Origin: Thermoproteota archaeon
GTDB taxonomy: Archaea; Thermoproteota; Thermoprotei_A; EX4484-217-1
Direction of reading: 5' to 3'
NCBI GenBank assembly: GCA_029258915.1
Contig: JAPDJU010000008.1
Span: 1 to 64,000, forward strand
DNA length: 64,000 nucleotides
Made by a program: the position numbers and the translations under genes. Positions within the stretch are counted from its first letter, which is position 1. The number at the start of each line of letters is the position of its first letter. Of the stretch, positions 45,449-54,537 are shown piece by piece. The notes under the pieces are model-generated. The model was given only the letters and a program-made list of their open reading frames with translations. It was not told where the DNA came from and did no database searches.

Positions 45449-45628
45449 ATGAAACTTTCAGAAATACTAACAATGTGGAAGAAAATAGTAATACTTTCAA
45501 GAAAGCCTGATAGGGAAGAGTACGTACTCTCAATGAAAATATCGCTATTAGCATTCTTTCTCATAGGAAGCATTGCTTATTTAGTAAAATTAGTTGCTTA
45601 TCTCTTATCAAGGCTCTTTGGGGCATAA
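45449..45628 (+). CDS. secE: Preprotein translocase subunit SecE (Sec61 gamma)
   Basis: A 59-residue single-span protein: an amphipathic N-terminal helix (LTMWKKIVILSRKPDREEYV) followed by one membrane helix (MKISLLAFFLIGSIAYLVKL). This is the archaeal SecE/Sec61-gamma layout. Its place directly before nusG and the L11 operon is conserved. Confidence 0.93.
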   Translation: MKLSEILTMWKKIVILSRKPDREEYVLSMKISLLAFFLIGSIAYLVKLVAYLLSRLFGA

Positions 45629-45632
45629 AGTT

Positions 45633-46112
45633 ATGAGTTCAAGAAAATTACCTTCAAGGTTTTATGCTGTAAGAACAACAGCAGGTCAAGAGATTAATGT
45701 AGCAATATTAGTCTATAATAGGGTCAGAAGCGGGAACATAGGTGTTAAATCTGTAATTGTTCCCCCTAATGCTAAAGGATACATTATAGTTGAAGCTCCT
45801 GGACCTAATGTAATATATAGTGCAATTCAAGACCTTAAACACGTAAAGGGATTGGTAGCTGGAATATTTAGTGACGACGACATTCAAAGAGTCCTTATAC
45901 CTAAATCACCGCTAATAGGGCTTAAGGAAGGAGATATCGTCGAAATAATTGCAGGTCCATTTAAAGGTATGAAGGCTAAGATAATAAGAATTGATATTAA
46001 TAAGAATGAAGCAGTATTGAACATTTTGGAGTCATCATACCCATTACAGATCATGGTTTCAGGAGACTATGTTAAGCCTGTCAGAAAAATGTCGCAGGAG
46101 GAATTAAGGTAG
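45633..46112 (+). CDS. spt5: Transcription elongation factor Spt5 (NusG)
   Basis: A 159-residue Spt5/NusG. The NGN domain begins at RFYAVRTTAGQE and a KOW motif is near the C-terminus (LKEGDIVEIIAGPFKGMKAK). It binds RNA polymerase with Spt4 to support elongation. The chosen ATG at 45633 is four bases after secE; an in-frame start further upstream overlaps secE. Confidence 0.96.
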   Translation: MSSRKLPSRFYAVRTTAGQEINVAILVYNRVRSGNIGVKSVIVPPNAKGYIIVEAPGPNVIYSAIQDLKHVKGLVAGIFSDDDIQRVLIPKSPLIGLKEGDIVEIIAGPFKGMKAKIIRIDINKNEAVLNILESSYPLQIMVSGDYVKPVRKMSQEELR

Positions 46113-46622
46113 ATGCCCAAGGAAAAAATAGTTAAATTCCTTATTGAAGGAGGTAAAGCCACTCCAGGCCCGCCCATAGGCCCTACATTAGGCCCCTTAG
46201 GGATAAACGTAGTAAAAGTGGTTAACAAAATAAACGAACTAACCGCTCAATATAAGGGATTAACGATTCCAGTAAGAGTGATAGTTGATACTGAAACTAA
46301 GAAGTTTAAAATTGAAGTAGGTGTACCGACGACCACGGCTCTACTTTTAAAGGCAGTTAATGCTTCGGAACCGTCCGGAGATCCGGCGCATAGGAAGATA
46401 GGTGATTTGCCTTTAGAAAAAATTGTTGAAATAGCATTAATGAAGAAGAAGCAGTTGCTAGCAAAAACGATAAAAGGAGCTGTAAAGACAATACTTGGCA
46501 CAGCGAGAGCCATAGGTATAACTGTAGAAGGTAAAGATCCTAAGATCATTAGCAGGGAAATAGATGAAGGAAAATATGACAACCTATTGGCTAAATATGA
46601 AAAAGATTACCTAAGCAACTGA
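46113..46622 (+). CDS. rpl11: Ribosomal protein L11
   Basis: A 169-residue L11 with the invariant [20 protein letters not shown] loop and a C-terminal rRNA-binding domain (TVEGKDPK). The start codon abuts the spt5 stop. It forms the base of the ribosomal stalk. Confidence 0.98.
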   Translation: MPKEKIVKFLIEGGKATPGPPIGPTLGPLGINVVKVVNKINELTAQYKGLTIPVRVIVDTETKKFKIEVGVPTTTALLLKAVNASEPSGDPAHRKIGDLPLEKIVEIALMKKKQLLAKTIKGAVKTILGTARAIGITVEGKDPKIISREIDEGKYDNLLAKYEKDYLSN

Positions 46623-46641
46623 ACTTTAGGAGGTTTAATAC

Positions 46642-47298
46642 ATGTCCGAAGTTGTAAGTAAAGAAAAAATTAAAGAACTAATAGTTGAAGCTATAGGTAA
46701 GAGTAAGAAAAGAAAATTTAAACAATCAGTAGAGTTGGTTATTGTTCTTCGAGATGTAGACATTAAGAGCCCTGAAGGAAGGATTAGAGAAACAATTTTC
46801 CTACCTTACAAACCAAATAAGGATATTAAAATATGTGTTGTTGCCGAAGGAGACATGGCTATAAAGGCTAAAGAGGCAGGAGCTTATAGAGTAATAACAC
46901 GTGATGATCTCAAGGTACTTTCTGAAAATAGAAAAGCAGCTAAGAAATTAGCTAGAGAGTGTGAATGGGTACTAGTAAGAACAGATTTAATGGGCTTAGC
47001 TGGTAGAATTTTAGGACCTGCATTAGGTCCTAGAGGTAAAATCCCTGTCCCTGTACCAATAAATACCAACATAACTGCTCTCATAGAGACTTATAAGAAA
47101 GCAGTCTATGTTAGAACAAAAGACCAGCCTCAAATTATGGCAAGAATAGGAACAGAAGATATGGATGTTGAGCAGCTTACCGAAAATGCTTTAGCGATAA
47201 TCTCTACTATCTCAGCTAAACTTAAGAATCCCAAATACAACATAGCGAAAATAGTTGTTAAAACAACAATGGGCCCAGCAGTGGAATATAAGAGGTGA
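46642..47298 (+). CDS. rpl1: Ribosomal protein L1
   Basis: A 218-residue L1 with signatures LMGLAGRILGPALGPRGKIP and NYKIAKIVVKTTMGPA-like end (KYNIAKIVVKTTMGPAVE). In archaea and bacteria L1 often binds its own mRNA to regulate the operon. Its stop overlaps the L10 GTG start. Confidence 0.98.
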   Translation: MSEVVSKEKIKELIVEAIGKSKKRKFKQSVELVIVLRDVDIKSPEGRIRETIFLPYKPNKDIKICVVAEGDMAIKAKEAGAYRVITRDDLKVLSENRKAAKKLARECEWVLVRTDLMGLAGRILGPALGPRGKIPVPVPINTNITALIETYKKAVYVRTKDQPQIMARIGTEDMDVEQLTENALAIISTISAKLKNPKYNIAKIVVKTTMGPAVEYKR

Positions 47299-48302
47299 CA
47301 TTATTGGTAATAGTTAGAGGTAGAGTAAGGAAAATTCCTGAGTGGAAAAGAAAAGAAGTAGAGCTTCTAACAAGGCTTCTCAAAGAGCATAGAGTAGTAG
47401 CTGTAGCAGATCTAACTAAATTACCTTCGGCACAGCTTCAAGAGATACGAAAAACTCTTAGAAATAAAGTCTATATGCGAGTCGTCAAGAATACGTTAAT
47501 GTCTAAAGCAATAGATGAAGTATTAAATGTAAGAAAGAATATAGCTAAGTTAAAGGATTATCTTAAAGGTTCAAATGTATTCCTGTTTACAAACATGAAC
47601 CCGTTTGAACTATACATGCTACTTGAAAAATACAAGATACCAGCATACGCTAAACCAGGCGATGTAGCTGAAAAAGAAATAATTATACCTGCTGGAAATA
47701 CGGGCATACCTCCAGGACCAATATTTAGCGTTTTCGGGAAGCTAAAAATACCTACTAAAGTTCAAGAAGGAACAATATGGGTGACAAAGGATACAGTAGT
47801 TGCTAAACCCGGAGACAAAATCTCTACAGAACTTGCTTCTCTGCTTCAAAAGCTAGAAATAATGCCTATGGAAATAGGGTTAAGGCTTAAAGTAGTTTAT
47901 GAGGATGGCATCATACTTGAACCTAAGGATCTAAAAATAAACATCAAAGAATACAAGGAGAAAATAAGAGAAGCACTCATAAGTGCATATAAGCTAGGCG
48001 TTGAAGTTGCATTCCCCGAGAAAGAAATAATAGAGTTAACGCTGCTAAAAGCTCAGTTAAATGCCTTAGCTTTAGCTATAGAAACAGCGTTTATAACCCC
48101 TGAAACATTACCTTACATGCTATCTAAAGCAACATTATTAGCAAACATTTTAGCATCTAATATTGCATCTAAGGCGCCTGAACTTGAACTTGGAGTAGCA
48201 ACACCAAAGCCTAAAAAAGAAGAGGAAAAGGGTAAAGAGGAAAAAATAGAAAAAGAAGAAGAGGAAGAATTAGCTGCCGGTCTTGAAGCATTATTCGGAT
48301 AG
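47295..48302 (+). CDS. rpl10: Ribosomal protein L10 (P0)
   Basis: A 335-residue stalk base protein with the rRNA-binding domain at the N-terminus and an acidic tail ending in [10 protein letters not shown], the factor-binding tip shared with L12. The GTG start overlaps the L1 stop codon (GTGA). Confidence 0.97.
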   Translation: MTLLVIVRGRVRKIPEWKRKEVELLTRLLKEHRVVAVADLTKLPSAQLQEIRKTLRNKVYMRVVKNTLMSKAIDEVLNVRKNIAKLKDYLKGSNVFLFTNMNPFELYMLLEKYKIPAYAKPGDVAEKEIIIPAGNTGIPPGPIFSVFGKLKIPTKVQEGTIWVTKDTVVAKPGDKISTELASLLQKLEIMPMEIGLRLKVVYEDGIILEPKDLKINIKEYKEKIREALISAYKLGVEVAFPEKEIIELTLLKAQLNALALAIETAFITPETLPYMLSKATLLANILASNIASKAPELELGVATPKPKKEEEKGKEEKIEKEEEEELAAGLEALFG

Positions 48303-48321
48303 TAACATGTGAAATACTAAA

Positions 48322-48335
48322 CATTTAAATACTTA
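48322..48335 (+). promoter_or_regulatory. TATA box for L12
   Basis: The sequence CATTTAAATACTTA is a good archaeal TATA element in the L10-L12 gap. It would start a separate transcript with a short leader for L12, fitting the need for several L12 copies per ribosome. Confidence 0.5.
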
Positions 48336-48361
48336 AACAACTTCCTTACCTTTGACCTCTG

Positions 48362-48370
48362 GGAGGTGAT
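48362..48370 (+). promoter_or_regulatory. Strong Shine-Dalgarno that fixes the L12 start
   Basis: GGAGGTGAT is the full complement of the 16S 3' end ATCACCTCC seen in this window. It lies five bases before ATA 48376, and 38 bases before the first in-frame ATG of L12 at 48409. The spacing favours initiation at or near 48376. Confidence 0.8.
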
Positions 48371-48375
48371 GAGAA

Positions 48376-48696
48376 ATAGAATACATCTATGCCAGTTTAC
48401 TCTTACACATGGCTAAAAGAGAAATAAATGAGGAAAATGTTAAAAAAGTTCTTGAAGCAGCCGGAATAGAAGCTAATGACATAAAAGTAAAGGCACTAGT
48501 GGCTGCTTTAAAAGAAGTCGATATCGACGAGGTCATTAGAAGCGCAGCAGTACCAATGGCAGTCCCAGCAGCAGCACCTGCTGCTTCACTAGCTGAAGCG
48601 GAGAAAAAGGAGAAGAAAGAAGAGGAAAAGAAGGAGGAAAAGAAAGAAGTTTCTGAGGAAGAAATAGCGGCAGGTTTAGAGGCACTGTTCGGATAG
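48376..48696 (+). CDS. rpl12: Ribosomal protein L12 (P1), apparent AUA start
   Basis: A 106-residue stalk protein. The frame from ATA 48376 encodes (start)[10 protein letters not shown] before [19 protein letters not shown], which is the conserved N-terminal dimerisation sequence of archaeal P1. No ATG, GTG or TTG stands at that position and a TGA stop lies two codons further upstream. The strong ribosome-binding site is placed for the ATA. The protein has the alanine-rich hinge, a charged Lys/Glu segment and the tip AAGLEALFG. If translation started at ATG 48409 the protein would lack its first 11 conserved residues. Confidence 0.93.
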   Translation: MEYIYASLLLHMAKREINEENVKKVLEAAGIEANDIKVKALVAALKEVDIDEVIRSAAVPMAVPAAAPAASLAEAEKKEKKEEEKKEEKKEVSEEEIAAGLEALFG

Positions 48697-48793
48697 TTTT
48701 AAACAATAAAATTATTAACTTTAGGCTAAGCGGAAAGAGTTTATTTTAGTTCTTTTACATTTCTATTTGTAGTTTACTGTGGTGTAATATGGT

Positions 48794-51541
48794 ATGAAGG
48801 TTAGTGAGAAAGAATTTAAACTAAAATTTTTTGAAGAACAAGGGTTTATAAGAAAGCAGTGTCCTAAATGCGGTTCCTGGTTCTGGACTTTAGATAGGAA
48901 GCAGATTTATTGCAATGATGCTCCATGTATCGAGTACACATTTTATAATCTAGACTATAAAGCGCCATACTTAACAGTGCATGGTTCGAGAGAAACTTTC
49001 ATAAGGTTTTTCCAAAAACATGGACATACACCTATTGAGCCAAAACCCGTTGTGGCACGTTGGAGAGAAGACCTGTACTTAACCATAGCTAGTATTGTTG
49101 ATTTCCAGCCGTTTGTCACCGATGGTACTGTACCTCCTCCAGCAAATCCTCTAGTGGTTTCACAGCCATGTATAAGACTTGAAGACATAGATAATGTTGG
49201 AAAGACTGCGGGAAGACATTTGACATCCTTTGAAATGGGAGGACATCATGCTTTTAACTATCCTGATAAATACATTTATTGGAAAGACGAAACAGTAAGA
49301 TATGCCTTTAAATTCTTCACTAAAGAACTAGGCGTCAACCCTGAAGACTTAACGTTCAAAGAGTCTTGGTGGGAAGGAGGAGGAAATGCAGGACCGTGTT
49401 TTGAAGTAACTGTTGGAGGGCTCGAGCTAGCAACTCTTGTCTTTATGCAATATAAAGTACGTGGGAACGAGTATATACCTATGCCTATGAAAATTGTAGA
49501 TACAGGATATGGTATTGAAAGAATCGCATGGTTTGCTCAAAAAGCACCAACAGGATTTCATGCTGTTTACAGAGACTTAGTTAAGAAATTCTTTGATAGC
49601 ATAGGTATTGAAGAGCCTTCAAAAGATGAAATGTATGTTATTGGAAGACTAGCTTCTCTCATGAAACCAGAGATTCCAGAAACCATAGAAAAATACTACA
49701 AGAAAGTATCTGAAGCCTTAGGTTTAGAATATTCTAAGGTAAAGGGGATTTTAGTCAAGGTAGAGAAGGTCTTCGCAATATTAGACCATACAAGAACCTT
49801 ATGTTTAATGCTTGCCGATGGTATAGTGCCTTCAAATACCGGCGAAGGCTATCTGGCTAGATTAGTTGTTAGGAGAGCTTTAAGGGCTCTTGCCAAACTA
49901 GGTGCTTCAGTACCTTTAAGCGAACTAGTTAACTATCAAATAGAGTTTTGGAAGAACGACTTTCCAAGAGTAGGGAAAAGAGCAGATTACATATTAGAAG
50001 TTATTGATATCGAGGAGGAGAAATTTAAAAGAACATTAGAGAAAGGGCTAAGTTATGTTAGAAGATTAATTAGGAGGAAAGGTAGAAAATTAGCCTTAGA
50101 AGACCTTATAGAGCTATACGATTCTCATGGTATACCTCCAGGTATAGTTGACGAAGTAGCTAAGGAAAAAGGTATTTCGATAACTGTACCTGAAAACTTC
50201 TTCTCTATAGTAGCTAAAAGACATGCTCAGGCGGAAGTGGGAGAGGAAAAACCATTACCTGAAGATATCGTTGTAGAAATAAGTAAGCTTAAACCTACAG
50301 AACTCCTTTTCCATAAAGACCCTTACATGAGAGAATTTGTAGGATCAGTAGTATTCTCTAAACCTGGTCTTTTAGTATTAGATAGAACAGCGTTTTACGC
50401 TGAAGGTGGGGGACAACTTTCAGATGTGGGAAAAATAGTGTGGGAGAATGGGGCAGCGAACGTAGTACATGTAATAAAGGTAGGTGATGTAGTTGTTCAC
50501 AAACTCAAAGAAAACGTTACAGTACCTATAGGTACTGTAGTTAAAGGGCTTATAGATTGGAATAGAAGATCCATTCTTATGAAACATCATACATCAACAC
50601 ACATAATACTTGGTGCTGCACGTAGGGTTTTAGGAGAGCATGTATGGCAAGCGGGTGCAGAAAAAAGACCGGACAAAGCCAGGCTTGACATTACGCATCA
50701 TAAGCCGCTAACTAAAGAGGAAATAAGGAAGATTGAGGAGCTAGCTAACAATATAGTGTTCGAAGGTAGAAATGTAATAACAAAGTTTATGGATAGAAAT
50801 GAAGCAGAATCTAAGTATGGTTTAAGACTATATCAGGGAGGAGTGCCGCCTGGAAGAACAATACGCATAGTTGAAGTAGAAGACTGGGATGTAGAAGCAT
50901 GTTTTGGAACACATGTATCTAATACTAGGGAAATAGGTTTAATAAAAATAATTAATGTTGACAGAATACAGGATGGTGTCATACGGTTAGAATATGTTTC
51001 AGGAGAAAAAGCTTTAGAATACATGTGGAACCTTGAGGACACTTTAGGAGATATAGCTAATAAAATTAATGCTAGTATTAGAGATGTTAAATTGAAAGTA
51101 GAAAAGTTGATAAAGGAATATAATGAGCTGAAAAGGGAACTTAGCGAGTTCAAGAGGGAATGGGTCAGAAACGAAATAGCAAAATTAGCGTCTAAGAAAA
51201 CTAAAACAACCTGGGGCTTTCTTGTAGTTGGAAGGTATAAAAACAGAAAAGATGAAGATGTTTTAGAAATAGCTAGCAGAATTCAAGGTAAGCATCCAGA
51301 TTCCGTAGTGATAGTATATAATATGGTCGACGACAAGGTTAAAGTGTTAATACTTGTCGGTAAACAAGTCCAAGACAAAGGGATATCAGCAGTTAACGTA
51401 CTAAGTAAGGTGCTTGGAAAAATAGTTAAAGGGAAAGGTGGTGGAAGAAAAGATTATGCTGCCGCTTCAGGTAAACCTTTAGTAAACTTTAATGAAATAG
51501 TTTCAGCAACACAATCCATTATTTCTTCTTTTACACCATAA
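48794..51541 (+). CDS. alaS: Alanyl-tRNA synthetase
   Basis: A 915-residue class II synthetase of archaeal type. The N-terminal zinc-like segment CPKCGSWFWTLDRKQIYCND, the catalytic domain with RWREDLYLTIASIVDFQPFV, and the editing domain with HTSTHIILGAARRVLGEHV, plus CFGTHVSNT, are all present. The C-terminal GGGRKDYAAASGK is typical of the oligomerisation domain. It follows L12 by about 100 bases. Confidence 0.98.
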   Translation: MKVSEKEFKLKFFEEQGFIRKQCPKCGSWFWTLDRKQIYCNDAPCIEYTFYNLDYKAPYLTVHGSRETFIRFFQKHGHTPIEPKPVVARWREDLYLTIASIVDFQPFVTDGTVPPPANPLVVSQPCIRLEDIDNVGKTAGRHLTSFEMGGHHAFNYPDKYIYWKDETVRYAFKFFTKELGVNPEDLTFKESWWEGGGNAGPCFEVTVGGLELATLVFMQYKVRGNEYIPMPMKIVDTGYGIERIAWFAQKAPTGFHAVYRDLVKKFFDSIGIEEPSKDEMYVIGRLASLMKPEIPETIEKYYKKVSEALGLEYSKVKGILVKVEKVFAILDHTRTLCLMLADGIVPSNTGEGYLARLVVRRALRALAKLGASVPLSELVNYQIEFWKNDFPRVGKRADYILEVIDIEEEKFKRTLEKGLSYVRRLIRRKGRKLALEDLIELYDSHGIPPGIVDEVAKEKGISITVPENFFSIVAKRHAQAEVGEEKPLPEDIVVEISKLKPTELLFHKDPYMREFVGSVVFSKPGLLVLDRTAFYAEGGGQLSDVGKIVWENGAANVVHVIKVGDVVVHKLKENVTVPIGTVVKGLIDWNRRSILMKHHTSTHIILGAARRVLGEHVWQAGAEKRPDKARLDITHHKPLTKEEIRKIEELANNIVFEGRNVITKFMDRNEAESKYGLRLYQGGVPPGRTIRIVEVEDWDVEACFGTHVSNTREIGLIKIINVDRIQDGVIRLEYVSGEKALEYMWNLEDTLGDIANKINASIRDVKLKVEKLIKEYNELKRELSEFKREWVRNEIAKLASKKTKTTWGFLVVGRYKNRKDEDVLEIASRIQGKHPDSVVIVYNMVDDKVKVLILVGKQVQDKGISAVNVLSKVLGKIVKGKGGGRKDYAAASGKPLVNFNEIVSATQSIISSFTP

Positions 51542-51563
51542 TCTGACTTTAGGTATAAAAGTA

Positions 51564-52262
51564 TTGCTTAAAGGACTTAAAATTAAGATAAGGAGGGAGC
51601 TTGTAGAGGCAATTAAAGACTATAAGTATCTTCTCAACAGGAGTTATTCTATGAAAAACAGCTTAGAAATTGTTGTTAAACGTTATTTCCTAAATAATAT
51701 CGAGCGAATGATACTTTATAGATGCATCCACTCCGAAGATATTGTAAAACAGGTTGTAAAGAAAATAGTGAATCCATGCAATATAAAAGGAGAAATGCTG
51801 CTTATAGATGGGTTTAATGTACTTATAACGGTAGATACCGCTTTCAGCGGGGGTCATGTATTTTTAAGCGATGATAGCTTATTGAGAGATGTGAGTAAGT
51901 CCATTAGGAAGTTTAGCTTTAGTAAAGATAAACATGGAGAAGAACTAGAATTAATAATTAGAGAAGCCCATGCTTTACAGCCTTCCAAAATAATTTTCTT
52001 TTATGATAAACAGGTAAGTTATAGTGGTGAAATAGCTTCTTTAACTAGAAAGCTTGGAGAAAAAATAGGTTGCAATATAGAAACCATAGTAAGTGACAGA
52101 AACGATAAAACACTTATTACATATTCTGAAAAGGGAGTAGTTTCATCAAGTGACATAGTGATATTATTAAAAGCAAAGAAGGTATTTGACCTAGCAAAAC
52201 ATATAATAGCCAAGTGGAAGCCTGAAAATATAATAGACATCATAAGTCTAAGTAAGAATTGA
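51564..52262 (+). CDS. DUF434-family protein (PIN-like)
   Basis: A 232-residue archaeal protein of the COG2454/DUF434 family, recognised from ERMILYRCIHS, LLIDGFNVLITVDTAFSG and FLSDDSLLRDVSKS. The later IIFFYDKQVSYSG and DRNDKTLI are compatible with a PIN-like nuclease core carrying several aspartates. Its role is unknown. It starts with TTG 22 bases after alaS, likely the last gene of that unit. Confidence 0.85.
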   Translation: MLKGLKIKIRRELVEAIKDYKYLLNRSYSMKNSLEIVVKRYFLNNIERMILYRCIHSEDIVKQVVKKIVNPCNIKGEMLLIDGFNVLITVDTAFSGGHVFLSDDSLLRDVSKSIRKFSFSKDKHGEELELIIREAHALQPSKIIFFYDKQVSYSGEIASLTRKLGEKIGCNIETIVSDRNDKTLITYSEKGVVSSSDIVILLKAKKVFDLAKHIIAKWKPENIIDIISLSKN

Positions 52263-52315
52263 AAAATGTAAAATAAAGTTTAAAACTATAACTTTAGAAA
52301 CTAAAAGGTGAACAG

Positions 52316-52393
52316 GGGCCCGTGGCCTAGCCTGGATAGGGCACCGGCCTTCTAAGCCGGGGGTCCGGGGTTCGAATCCCCGCGGGCCCGCCA
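52316..52393 (+). tRNA. tRNA-Arg (TCT)
   Basis: An intronless cloverleaf. The acceptor GGGCCCG pairs with CGGGCCC, the anticodon stem CCGGC/GCCGG encloses CTTCTAA with anticodon TCT at 52351-52353, discriminator G is 52390 and CCA is encoded at 52391-52393. Confidence 0.96.
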
Positions 52394-52531
52394 ACTGTTT
52401 TAACATACCTTACATAAATGCATGTTTTTCTTAAGCTAATAAGACTCTGTCCAATAACTGGTCTTTTTAATTAATTTCTTAAAACTAAGAAACATCATTC
52501 TCTAGTTTTGTTTTAGAGAAATCTTTAAAAT

Positions 52532-52589
52532 GGGATCAACCGGTCCGTGAACTCATCACTTATCAGAGCCGAATCCGCTATCATCTCCC
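52532..52589 (-). ncRNA. C/D box guide RNA directed at 23S rRNA
   Basis: On the minus strand the order is a GGGA/TCCC terminal stem, C box AGATGATA (52579-52586), a 12-base guide, D' box CTGA (52563-52566), perfect C' box GTGATGA (52553-52559), a 13-base guide and D box TTGA (52536-52539). Spacing is that of a typical archaeal dual-guide RNA. The guide next to D (52541-52551) is perfectly complementary over 11 bases to 23S rRNA; it equals plus-strand 26838-26848. The fifth guide base from D pairs with the 23S U encoded opposite 26845, the predicted 2'-O-methylation site. No clear target for the D' guide was found here. Confidence 0.82.
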
Positions 52590-52601
52590 TATTATAACAT
52601 T

Positions 52602-53054
52602 TTATTCTTCTAGTTCTAATAGTTCTTCTTCTGTAATTCCAAGTCTAGCTGTTTCTCCGCGAGTAGTTTCTATAACAAGTTTTTTAAGGTCTTCTTTTAC
52701 TTCGTCGTTAACATAAACACTCACTAGGTATACTTTTCTATCTATATAATCGCTTTCAACCCATATACTATCGTAAGATATTATGTAAACAGGTATGTTG
52801 AATTTAGCATAACCGTCTGGACTTCTCCTTATGCCATATTTCATAAATCTCCGTACTTGGTCTTTAGTGAGAGGAAGTTTTAAAGAAACCTCGTATTGAT
52901 CTTTAATTATTATGAAATCTGCAAATTCTGGTTCCCAAAGGTTCAATGCCTTACTAGCTAATTCTTTAACCTTGCTGAATATGTCTTCTGTTTCATCTAT
53001 TCTCTCTTCCACAATGTTTCCATGCTCGCCACGAATTATGAGTATTTTTTCCAC
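52602..53054 (-). CDS. Archaeal protein of unknown function (possibly DUF2286)
   Basis: A 150-residue cytoplasmic protein. The start MEKILIIRGEHGNIVEERID and segments RFMKYGIRRSPDGYAKFNIP and TRGETARLGITEEELLELEE recall a protein family restricted to Thermoproteota (DUF2286), though I cannot confirm the assignment. It is 46 bases downstream of another unknown small gene on the same strand and just downstream of a guide RNA on the same strand would follow. Confidence 0.75.
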   Translation of the reverse strand: MEKILIIRGEHGNIVEERIDETEDIFSKVKELASKALNLWEPEFADFIIIKDQYEVSLKLPLTKDQVRRFMKYGIRRSPDGYAKFNIPVYIISYDSIWVESDYIDRKVYLVSVYVNDEVKEDLKKLVIETTRGETARLGITEEELLELEE

Positions 53055-53100
53055 TTCTAACTAAACCCCATACATTATCTATATCTATGCTTCTAGGTTT

Positions 53101-53409
53101 TCAGGCTATTTTCTCCAAAATATTTTTCTTAGCTTTCTCTAAGTCAGGCTTAAGCCTTTCATTTAAAGGTATTTCACTTAAGACCAGTTTTATGTTTCCA
53201 TCATCGTATTGTACAAAGATTTGCGGTAGGAAAGCGAATCCATACTCATCTTTAGCACCATGTTCTGTTAGGAAAATATAGTCTTCAAGCTTCATCTCAT
53301 ATGGTATGTTAAGTTCGGCTGATAAACTCTTACATAGCTTCTCTATAAACTTATGTAAGGGATGCGCAGTGCTGGATACAGCTATTATTTTAGCAATGTT
53401 TTTACTCAT
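53101..53409 (-). CDS. Small conserved-looking protein of unknown function
   Basis: A 102-residue cytoplasmic protein beginning MSKNIAKIIAVSSTAHPLHK, with alternating helices and strands similar to a thioredoxin-like or ferredoxin-like fold (LPQIFVQYDDGNIKLVLSEI). I do not recognise a family. It is followed by the 52602 gene in the same orientation. Confidence 0.65.
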   Translation of the reverse strand: MSKNIAKIIAVSSTAHPLHKFIEKLCKSLSAELNIPYEMKLEDYIFLTEHGAKDEYGFAFLPQIFVQYDDGNIKLVLSEIPLNERLKPDLEKAKKNILEKIA

Positions 53410-53667
53410 ATTTTATCCCACGGAAGATAGCATTTGCTTTACAAGTATAAAAATATTAAGGAGGAGATTAAGAGGGTTCAGAAGCCAATTACTAATCATT
53501 AAATCATATCCCGGATTCTTCATCAGCACCCTTCACTCATCAACTATTAAGAAACCCGTATTTAAACGAACCGAAAAATAAGATGTTCACTTCACTACCT
53601 GAGGATAAGCTAAAATTTTAAACTATGCAGAAACCACTTATACCTATGAAGTAGGTTTTTAGGTGAC

Positions 53668-54531
53668 ATGGATTTGGTTAGAATAAGATTTGGACCTGCT
53701 GGTAAACCTATAAGTTTTAAAGGCCCTATAGTTAAAGTCCCCCAGTTCTTAAAAAGTATAGGCTTAGATGCTTTTGAATATGAAGCTGTAAGAGGAGTAC
53801 GAATAAGCAAAGAGCAAGCAGAAATTTTAGGAAAGGAAGCAGAAAAAAATGATATAGCAATGTCTCTTCATGCACCCTATTTCATAAACCTATCTTCAAA
53901 TAAGGAGCAAACCATTGAGAAAAGTAAACAACGGCTCATAGAAGCTGCTAAAGCAGCATACTATATGAAAGCTAGGGTCGTAGTGTTTCATCCAGGGTAT
54001 TATCTTAAATATACTCCTGAAGAAGCATACATTAAGGCGTTAAACGCTCTTAAACAGGTCTCAGAGGAAATAAAAGACTCAGGTATAAGAAATGTATGGT
54101 TAGGTGCAGAAACTACAGGCAAAAAATCTGAGTTAGGTAGTTTAGATGAGGTAATTAGGTTTTCTCAAGAAGTAGACCTTGTAGTACCAGTTATTGATTG
54201 GGCGCATATTTATGCTAGAAGCGGAGGAACCATGATTACTTCCGTAGACAGTGTGTTAGGAATTATTGAGAGAATAGAAAACGAGGTCGGAGAAAAGGCG
54301 TTAAAACCATTACATACCCATTTCTCGAAAATAATATTCAGAGATTATGGAGAAAAAGAACATGTTATCTTATCTAGCAAAGAACATGGCCCAGAATTTG
54401 AAATAGTATGCAAAGCCCTTTTAGAAGCCTGTATAAATGCTGTTGTAATCTCGGAAAGCCCTATATTGGAACAGGATGCTTTAGTGATGAAAAAAATATA
54501 TGAGAAACTTAAAGGGGAAATGGGGAAGTAA
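53668..54531 (+). CDS. nfo: Endonuclease IV-like TIM-barrel protein
   Basis: A 287-residue AP-endonuclease-family-2 protein. The start VRIRFGPAGKPISFKG and segments SLHAPYFINLSS, VFHPGYY, GAETTGKKSELGS, VIDWAHIYARSGG and PLHTHFSKI supply the metal-binding His, Glu and Asp residues of endonuclease IV in order. It should cut DNA at abasic sites, important at high temperature. A non-DNA sugar isomerase role in the same fold is the alternative. Confidence 0.88.
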   Translation: MDLVRIRFGPAGKPISFKGPIVKVPQFLKSIGLDAFEYEAVRGVRISKEQAEILGKEAEKNDIAMSLHAPYFINLSSNKEQTIEKSKQRLIEAAKAAYYMKARVVVFHPGYYLKYTPEEAYIKALNALKQVSEEIKDSGIRNVWLGAETTGKKSELGSLDEVIRFSQEVDLVVPVIDWAHIYARSGGTMITSVDSVLGIIERIENEVGEKALKPLHTHFSKIIFRDYGEKEHVILSSKEHGPEFEIVCKALLEACINAVVISESPILEQDALVMKKIYEKLKGEMGK

Positions 54532-54537
54532 CGTATC

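Noticed and set aside
48409-48696. L12 starting at the first in-frame ATG (48409)
   Set aside because: It would lose the conserved [10 protein letters not shown] and sit 38 bases from the only good ribosome-binding site.
53480-53550. Minus-strand TTGATGA...CTGATGA...ATGATT resembling a C/D RNA
   Set aside because: The D' and C' boxes overlap, box D is poor, and neither guide matches the rRNA in the window.
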